A DNA stretch of 11,384 bases, from the NCBI GenBank assembly GCA_028679485.1, contig JAJRBL010000142.1, positions 1 to 11,384 of the forward strand, given 5' to 3'. The notes beneath the pieces are model-generated. The model worked only from the letters and a program-made list of their open reading frames with translations. It ran no database searches and was not told where the DNA came from. The translations under genes were made by a program, and so were the position numbers. Source of the stretch: Methanospirillum sp. (GTDB lineage Archaea; Halobacteriota; Methanomicrobia; Methanomicrobiales; Methanospirillaceae). Shown piece by piece: positions 6,665 to 11,384 of the stretch (the first letter of the stretch is position 1; each line of letters opens with the position of its first letter).

Positions 6665-7348
6665 TCACTCAGGAACAGTATTGGGGGTTTGTATCCCGTC
6701 ATGAACCAGGATGAGATCAGTATAAGCACCCTCGGGTTTTGAATGGTGCTTTATTACCTTTATCCGGCGGATATCATCAGTCCTTTCTATTTTCAGGATA
6801 ACCTTGCAGAGATGGTGCATGCCGGTCCCCCCGAGGGGTGCAAAGTCCCCGCGGTTTAAGTCCATGTAGACCTGGTTGGTGACCAGGATCGGGATGTTAT
6901 ATCGCTTGGCATAACCGAGGAGGATGATCATCTGCTTGGTAAACCGTTGCAAAGCCTCCTGCATATGCTCGAATTCGGTACGGTACAGGCTGGTGGCAGA
7001 ATCCAGGACGAAAAGCCGGGCTTTATTATCCCTGATGACCGCCTCTGCCTGGTTGATCATAAGGGCCTGCTGGTCGAAGTCCACCGGTTCAAACAGGAAG
7101 AGCCGGTCAGCAAGGAGTTCAGCATCATCCCCTGCTATCTGGCTGAACCGGTCGACGGAGAAGTTCTCGGTGTCCATGTAGACAACGGTCCCTCCCTTTT
7201 TTAGCACCGTCACCGCTGCAAACAGGCATATCGTGGACTTGCCGCTTCCCGGTTCCCCGTAGATCTGGGTGATCATCTTTTTTGGATACCCGGTACCGAT
7301 AAGCGAGTCAAGTGCCTCGTTTCCGCTTCCTTCCCCTGATGCGATCAT
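6665..7348 (-). CDS. radB: DNA repair and recombination protein RadB
   Basis: A RecA/RadA-family paralog found in euryarchaea, thought to assist RadA in recombination and replication-fork repair. The 227 residues are the ATPase core only, without the N-terminal helix-hairpin-helix domain of RadA, which is the normal RadB form. Walker A is GEPGSGKST at 31-39, Walker B is RLFVLDSAT at 111-119, and NQVYMD followed by APLGGTGMHH (about 169-185) is the region corresponding to the DNA-binding loops. The C-terminal ILKIERTDD and KHHSKPEG segments are typical of the family. The start is fixed by the ATGA overlap with the end of larC, so the two genes are very likely cotranslated. The stop lies 91 bases before the NosD-like gene, enough for a separate promoter there. 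Confidence 0.95.
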   Translation of the reverse strand: MIASGEGSGNEALDSLIGTGYPKKMITQIYGEPGSGKSTICLFAAVTVLKKGGTVVYMDTENFSVDRFSQIAGDDAELLADRLFLFEPVDFDQQALMINQAEAVIRDNKARLFVLDSATSLYRTEFEHMQEALQRFTKQMIILLGYAKRYNIPILVTNQVYMDLNRGDFAPLGGTGMHHLCKVILKIERTDDIRRIKVIKHHSKPEGAYTDLILVHDGIQTPNTVPE

Positions 7349-8529
7349 ATCCCTTTATCCGCCCCTGCCTGCCTTTTTCCGGCTTTTTCGACCAGGGAAA
7401 GAAGATCACGGACCGGCAGGTCATACTCTCTTGCAAACTTCTCGACCACTGAGAATTCAGGTTTTACCATGTAGCATTCTCCCCCGATATACCCGTATTT
7501 AACCGGGAAAAGGAACGTACCCCCGCTTATGGATACCTCGACATCCTGGATGCATCGTCCGGCAACAAACCGGTGGACCGCCGGTGTCACCCGTATTCCG
7601 AGTGTTCCCAGCTCCCTAGCCAGGATCTCGGAGAGGCGGGGAGAGAGGGTGACCGGCGAGATTATCCTGACAAGATATCCAGGCCTTCCTTTCTTCATGA
7701 GGAGGGGGATGGCGGTTGCGTCCCTTGCCCCTTTCTCCATTACCAGGGAGAGGACGGAACCGATCACCTCTCCCGGGACATCGTCCACGTTTGTCTCAAG
7801 GATATCGACGGTATCGTTTGACAAACCCTGGCAGTCCATGATAATCACCCTGAGGACATTGGGAGACTCGGGATCCTCACGGTCCCCTGCCCCGTACCCG
7901 GTTTTTATAATCCTTCCGGGGGGGAGATCTCTCCCTGTCTCGTCACCGATCTCAGAGAGGATCGCCGCCCCGGTCGGGGTGAGCTGTTCCCCGTCTGCAT
8001 CGCCGGAATACACAAGGAGTTCTCCCGACGCCAGGATCGCTGCGGTTGCAGGGGCAGGAACAGGCAGTATGCCGTGGCAGCACCTGACCGTTCCCTTCCC
8101 GGTTGCGACCGGCAGGACCATCACCCGGTCAGCTGCCAGGAGATGGAGTGCCATGCAGGAACCGATGACGTCAGCGATTGCATCATCAGCCCCCACCTCG
8201 TGAAAATGGGTCATCTTCCCATGGACTGACTCCTCTGCTGCTGCGATCCGGGAAAAGATGCGTTCTGCCCGGGTTATTACCTCTGCCGGGGCATCAGCCC
8301 CCCTTACGATCGTTACTACCTCTTCGAGGGACCGGTGGGCCTGACCTGCCTGGGTATGCACTTTTACAGCGGCTATCCCGCACCTGGTGACCTGTTCGAT
8401 TCGTGGGGCATGTACCACGGATTCCATGGCCCTGAGGACCGGTTCCGGTCCGGCTCCGGCGCTCAGGAGGGCTCCGCATATCATATCTCCTGCAGCCCCG
8501 TGGAAAGGGTCAATTGCAAGAAGCCGCAT
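7345..8529 (-). CDS. larC: LarC, nickel insertion protein for the nickel-pincer cofactor
   Basis: LarC is a CTP-dependent cyclometallase that inserts nickel into pyridinium-3,5-bisthiocarboxylic acid mononucleotide, making the nickel-pincer cofactor known from lactate racemase. The 394-residue single frame has both halves: the N-terminal part with DPFHGAAGDM at 7-16, HFHEVGADD at 108-116 and LTPTGAAIL at 183-191, and the C-terminal part with ETNVDDVPGEVIG at 245-257 and MKKGRPG at 278-284. In Lactobacillus plantarum the two halves are joined by a programmed frameshift; here they are continuous. No larA, larB or larE is in the window, so the client enzyme is unknown. It is first in an operon with radB (ATGA overlap) and divergent from the Cdc48 gene. 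A TATA-like ATATAC centred 29 bases before the ATG suggests a leaderless message. Confidence 0.94.
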   Translation of the reverse strand: MRLLAIDPFHGAAGDMICGALLSAGAGPEPVLRAMESVVHAPRIEQVTRCGIAAVKVHTQAGQAHRSLEEVVTIVRGADAPAEVITRAERIFSRIAAAEESVHGKMTHFHEVGADDAIADVIGSCMALHLLAADRVMVLPVATGKGTVRCCHGILPVPAPATAAILASGELLVYSGDADGEQLTPTGAAILSEIGDETGRDLPPGRIIKTGYGAGDREDPESPNVLRVIIMDCQGLSNDTVDILETNVDDVPGEVIGSVLSLVMEKGARDATAIPLLMKKGRPGYLVRIISPVTLSPRLSEILARELGTLGIRVTPAVHRFVAGRCIQDVEVSISGGTFLFPVKYGYIGGECYMVKPEFSVVEKFAREYDLPVRDLLSLVEKAGKRQAGADKGI

Positions 8530-8538
8530 GGTTGCTAT

Positions 8539-8548
8539 ACTTATAAGT
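8539..8548 (+). promoter_or_regulatory. TATA box of the Cdc48 gene, palindromic
   Basis: ACTTATAAGT is a perfect 10-base palindrome whose centre is about 29 bases before the Cdc48 ATG at 8573. The distance fits a TATA box of a leaderless transcript. It is too close to the larC start (about 15 bases) to drive larC. Confidence 0.6.
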
Positions 8549-8552
8549 CCCG

Positions 8553-8562
8553 TCGTATATGA
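8553..8562 (-). promoter_or_regulatory. TATA box of larC
   Basis: On the minus strand this reads TCATATACGA, centred about 29 bases before the larC ATG at 8529. It lies on the far side of the Cdc48 TATA box, so the two divergent core promoters overlap completely within 43 bases. Confidence 0.55.
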
Positions 8563-8572
8563 TGGTTAGGTA

Positions 8573-10987
8573 ATGGAATTGTATCTCAGGGTTGACAGTG
8601 CATATCCCGGGGATCAGGGGGGCGGGAAAGCCCGCCTCGATCCCGAGACCATGCTTCAGCTTCGCTTGTCGCCAGGTGATATCATCAGGATCAGCGGCCG
8701 GTCGGTGACGGTTGCCAAGGTGTGGCGTGCCCAGCTGGCAGACTGGAACCAGCAGAAGATCAGGATTGATAACTTCACCCGGATGAATGCAAATGTCTCT
8801 ATCGGTGATACCGTCAAGGTGACCCGCATTGACGAGGTGATCCCGGCAACCATGATTGTCCTTGCTCCCCCTGAGGATCTTCCGAAGAATGTAACCATGA
8901 ACGATTCATCGGTGATCCTGCATAACCTGATCGATTACCCGGTGAACATGGGTGACACGGTGCCCATGCCTCTCGGCATGCCGTTTATGCAGCCCCAGAT
9001 GGTGGCGTACAAGGTCATCGAACTGGAGCCTCCCGAAGCGGTCATCATCACCCAGAAGACGGAGATCATTATATCAGACAAGCCGATCAGCGGATTTGAA
9101 GGGATCAGCCAGATTACCTACGAGGATATCGGCGGTCTCAGGGATGAACTGCAGCGCCTGCGGGAGACTATTGAACTCCCCATGCGTCATCCCGAGTTAT
9201 TCAGGCGGCTTGGGATCGAACCCCCGAAAGGAGTGCTTCTGTATGGTCCCCCCGGAACGGGAAAGACCCTTATCGCGAAGGCAGTAGCGAATGAATCGGG
9301 GGCACATTTCATCCCCATTGCAGGTCCCGAGGTGATATCCAAGTACTACGGGGAGAGTGAACAGCGTCTGCGGGAGGTATTCGAAGAAGCGGCAGAGAAT
9401 GCCCCTTCGATCATCTTCATCGATGAGCTGGACTCCATCACCCCGAAACGTGAAGAGGTGACCGGGGAAGTCGAGCGGCGGGTTGTTGCCCAGCTCCTCA
9501 CCATGATGGACGGTCTCGAGGAACGCGGCCAGGTTGTCGTGATCGGGGCAACAAACAGGCTTGATGCCATAGATCCTGCCCTTCGGCGTCCGGGCAGGTT
9601 CGATCGCGAGATAGAGATCGGGGTTCCGACAGGCCATGACCGGACCGAGATACTCAAGATCCACACGAGGGGCATGCCGCTCTTCGACGATGTCAGACTC
9701 GAGGAACTGGCAGAACGGACCCATGGCTATACCGGTGCCGACATCGCCGCCCTCTCAAGGGAGGCTGCTATAAGGGCGTTAAGACGGTATTTACCCCATA
9801 TCAACCTCGAAGAGGAGATAATTCCCGACGAAATCCTCGAGACCATGGTGGTAACCGCAAAAGACTTCCGCCAGGCGCTCCGCGAGATCACCCCGTCAGG
9901 AATGCGGGAAGTCATGCTGGAGGTCTCCCATCTCAGGTGGCGTGACGTGGGCGGCCTTAATGAAGCGATAGAGGAGATTCGAGAGGCCGTGGAGTATCCC
10001 CTCACGAGGAAGGAAAAATATGACGATCTCGGTATCCAGTCACCCCGGGGTGTTCTGCTCTACGGTCCGCCCGGAACCGGGAAGACCCTGCTTGCCAAGG
10101 CGGTTGCAAATGAATCGGGGGCAAACTTCATCGCGGTCAGGGGTCCCCAGCTGCTGTCTAAGTGGGTGGGAGAGTCCGAGCGGGCGGTCAGGGAGATATT
10201 CAAGAAAGCCAGGCAGGTATCTCCTGCCATCATATTCTTCGACGAACTTGATGCCCTCACTCCTGCCAGGGGGACTGCCGGTGACAGCCATACCATGGAG
10301 AGTGTCCTCAACCAATTCCTCACCGAGATGGATGGTCTCGTGGATCTCCGCGACGTGGTGGTGATGGGAGCCACGAACCGGCCGGATATTGTCGATCCTG
10401 CCCTGCTCCGCTCGGGGAGGTTTGACCGGCTCATCTATATCGGGGAACCCGGGGCGAGAGACCGGGAAGAGATCCTCAGGATACACGCGAGGTTCATCCC
10501 GATCAGGGATTCGGTAATGGAATCGCTGGTCTCCCTCACGGAGAAGTTTACCGAGGAGGACTTTGAGACCCTTTCCGGAGCCCTTGAGCAGGATACCACC
10601 CTCTCCGGCCAGGAACTCGAAGAGAAGATCCGGTCTGTCAGTAGTTCTGACGGATCGCTCAGCCGGCCTGCCCGCCGCAGAATGCTGGTTGAGATGCTTG
10701 AAAAACTCCGGGTAACCATCGAGGATCCCGTTCTTGACGGGATATTCTCCGATATAGCCGCCAGGACCGAGGGGTATGTCGGAGCGGATCTTGAAGGGCT
10801 CTGCAGGGAATCTGCCATATTTGCCATGCGTGATCAGGCCCGGGAAGTGGGAAAGGAGCATTTCGAGTCTGCGCTGGGCAAGGTTCATCCGACAATGAAT
10901 ACGCGGCTTCGCGAGGCATATGAACGGGTGAAAAACTATTTCAAGGGTGGACTGCCGAAGAAGATCGAACCCCCGGAATACCAGTAA
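8573..10987 (+). CDS. cdc48: Cdc48/VAT-type AAA+ ATPase with an enlarged D2 lid
   Basis: A two-ring AAA+ unfoldase (p97/VAT family) of 804 residues that threads proteins for refolding or proteasomal destruction. The substrate-binding N-domain spans about 1-165. D1 has Walker A GPPGTGKT at 225-232, pore loop KYYG at 257-260, Walker B IIFIDELD at 280-287 and arginine fingers in RRPGRFDRE near 338-346. D2 has Walker A at 498-505, pore loop KWVG at 530-533, Walker B IIFFDELD at 553-560 and RSGRFDR at 613-619. The D2 lid is odd: roughly 76 residues (about 645-720) separate IHARFIPI from the canonical [17 protein letters not shown] at 730-746, so the protein is longer than typical archaeal homologues. 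It ends in PPEYQ, keeping the penultimate Tyr of the proteasome-docking HbYX motif but without a hydrophobic residue before it. The start matches the family N-terminus; no good ribosome-binding site is seen. Confidence 0.96.
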   Translation: MELYLRVDSAYPGDQGGGKARLDPETMLQLRLSPGDIIRISGRSVTVAKVWRAQLADWNQQKIRIDNFTRMNANVSIGDTVKVTRIDEVIPATMIVLAPPEDLPKNVTMNDSSVILHNLIDYPVNMGDTVPMPLGMPFMQPQMVAYKVIELEPPEAVIITQKTEIIISDKPISGFEGISQITYEDIGGLRDELQRLRETIELPMRHPELFRRLGIEPPKGVLLYGPPGTGKTLIAKAVANESGAHFIPIAGPEVISKYYGESEQRLREVFEEAAENAPSIIFIDELDSITPKREEVTGEVERRVVAQLLTMMDGLEERGQVVVIGATNRLDAIDPALRRPGRFDREIEIGVPTGHDRTEILKIHTRGMPLFDDVRLEELAERTHGYTGADIAALSREAAIRALRRYLPHINLEEEIIPDEILETMVVTAKDFRQALREITPSGMREVMLEVSHLRWRDVGGLNEAIEEIREAVEYPLTRKEKYDDLGIQSPRGVLLYGPPGTGKTLLAKAVANESGANFIAVRGPQLLSKWVGESERAVREIFKKARQVSPAIIFFDELDALTPARGTAGDSHTMESVLNQFLTEMDGLVDLRDVVVMGATNRPDIVDPALLRSGRFDRLIYIGEPGARDREEILRIHARFIPIRDSVMESLVSLTEKFTEEDFETLSGALEQDTTLSGQELEEKIRSVSSSDGSLSRPARRRMLVEMLEKLRVTIEDPVLDGIFSDIAARTEGYVGADLEGLCRESAIFAMRDQAREVGKEHFESALGKVHPTMNTRLREAYERVKNYFKGGLPKKIEPPEYQ

Positions 10988-10992
10988 CCGCC

Positions 10993-10999
10993 TTTTTTT
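10993..10999 (+). terminator. Oligo-T terminator after the Cdc48 gene
   Basis: Seven T in a row begin six bases after the TAA stop and are followed by a C/T-rich stretch, as in archaeal oligo-U terminators. This separates the Cdc48 transcript from the AMP-binding enzyme gene. Confidence 0.65.
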
Positions 11000-11053
11000 C
11001 TCCCCTGGACACCTGCCCGTTTCGTGAGGAATTATGGGGCAGGAAGACATTCA

Positions 11054-11069
11054 TGTACAATAGAGTACA
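11054..11069. promoter_or_regulatory. Inverted repeat at the promoter of the AMP-binding enzyme gene
   Basis: TGTAC-N6-GTACA, two perfect 5-base arms with centre 11061.5, lies about 27 bases before the ATG at 11089. That is where TATA-binding protein should sit for a leaderless message, and the spacer AATAGA is AT-rich. A dimeric repressor bound here would block the promoter. A possible ribosome-binding site, GGAGTG at 11070-11075, is 13 bases from the ATG, further than usual. Confidence 0.4.
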
Positions 11070-11088
11070 GGAGTGACAAGTTCGCGTT

Positions 11089-11384
11089 ATGTTTAATATC
11101 GTCTCTTTTCTTGATACCTGCATGTCCCGGATGCCGGACAAGCAGGCCCTGATACACCCGACATCGGGCCGGTCATACACCTATACGGATCTGCATCGTC
11201 TGAGCGGCTCCCTTGCATCGGGACTCGTCGATCAGGGGATCCGGCCCGGGGATCGTGTCGTCATCTACCTGGACAGCTCTCCCGAGTACCTGGTCAGTTA
11301 CCTCGCTGTCTGGAGAATGGGGGGGGTAGTGGTTCCGGCAAACATCGTTTACCGTGAAGAGGAACTCCAGTATGTCCTCAGGGA
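11089..11384 (+). CDS. Acyl-CoA synthetase-like AMP-binding enzyme, N-terminal part
   Basis: This is the first 98 codons of an adenylate-forming enzyme, cut off by the window edge. The translation starts MFNIVSFLDT and contains GRSYTYTDLHRLSGSLASGL near 31-50, then IRPGDRVVIYLDSSPEYLVS, then LAVWRMGGVVVPANIVYREEELQYVL near 75-97. This is the standard opening of the ANL superfamily (acyl- or aryl-CoA synthetases, AMP-binding domain), in which the N-terminal domain begins with a Y-T-Y-x-E/D-L element and a PGDRV turn. The ATP-binding P-loop and catalytic lysine lie beyond the window. The substrate, whether a fatty, aromatic or other acid, cannot be assigned from this part. The gene follows the Cdc48 terminator by about 90 bases and has its own likely promoter. 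Confidence 0.9.
   Translation, partial: MFNIVSFLDTCMSRMPDKQALIHPTSGRSYTYTDLHRLSGSLASGLVDQGIRPGDRVVIYLDSSPEYLVSYLAVWRMGGVVVPANIVYREEELQYVLR

Noticed and set aside
6574..6729. A longer N-terminus of the NosD-like gene, starting at 6729.
   Set aside because: It would place 52 extra residues before an evident signal peptide and overlap the end of radB by 65 bases. The ATG at 6573 gives a standard exported protein.
7529..8203. A 224-codon plus-strand frame over larC, and a 219-codon plus-strand frame at 5756-6415 over the NosD-like gene.
   Set aside because: Both are antisense shadows with Ser/Pro/Arg-rich, low-complexity translations and no supporting start signals.
10040..11050. A 336-codon open frame antisense to the Cdc48 gene.
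   Set aside because: It mirrors a highly conserved AAA+ gene. The translation has no recognisable domain, and long antisense frames are expected in GC-rich, codon-biased DNA.
1..11384. A new defence, mobile or biosynthetic system.
   Set aside because: All complete genes except one microprotein belong to recognisable families. There are no integrases, toxin-antitoxin pairs, CRISPR repeats or insertion-sequence ends, and the neighbourhoods look like ordinary chromosome.

Overview
The window looks like chromosomal core DNA from a methanogenic euryarchaeon, most probably of the order Methanomicrobiales. This rests on the archaeal-type TyrRS, the archaeal (type II) GAPDH, RadB, a Cdc48/VAT-type double AAA+ ATPase, LarC, and the short AT-rich TATA elements. 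The lineage call is an inference from gene families and base composition; no methanogenesis marker lies in the window. I see no rRNA, tRNA, CRISPR array, insertion sequence or integrase, and almost every base is coding or short promoter.

Layout. (1) 9-2233, minus strand, read right to left: a 60-residue two-helix membrane protein, gap (archaeal GAPDH) and tyrS, with gaps of 38 and 42 bases, probably one transcript. (2) 2310-3351, minus strand: a metallo-beta-lactamase-fold hydrolase overlapping a DUF123/GIY-YIG-like protein by 8 bases. (3) 3389-5156, plus strand: a ThiC-family protein divergent from the hydrolase, then after 175 bases a small glycine-rich RRM RNA-binding protein. (4) 5173-8529, minus strand: a secreted NosD-like beta-helix protein, then radB and larC (larC is upstream, overlapping radB by ATGA). 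(5) 8573-11384, plus strand: a Cdc48-family ATPase divergent from larC, then the start of an acyl-CoA synthetase-like AMP-binding enzyme cut by the window edge.

The genes do not form one obvious pathway: they cover translation (TyrRS), central carbon metabolism (GAPDH), nickel-pincer cofactor assembly (LarC), recombination (RadB), protein unfolding (Cdc48) and the cell surface. The supported couplings are larC-radB (ATGA overlap), hydrolase-DUF123 (8-base overlap) and the small membrane protein-gap-tyrS run. Both divergent gene pairs share intergenic regions of only 37 and 43 bases, and thiC, larC and cdc48 each have a TATA-like element centred about 29 bases before the start codon, which suggests leaderless transcripts.

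I did not find a convincing new multigene system. The most unusual points are a ThiC-family protein whose C-terminal cluster motif has lost its middle cysteine, and a Cdc48 ATPase with an insertion of roughly 76 residues in the D2 lid that looks like a decayed internal duplication.
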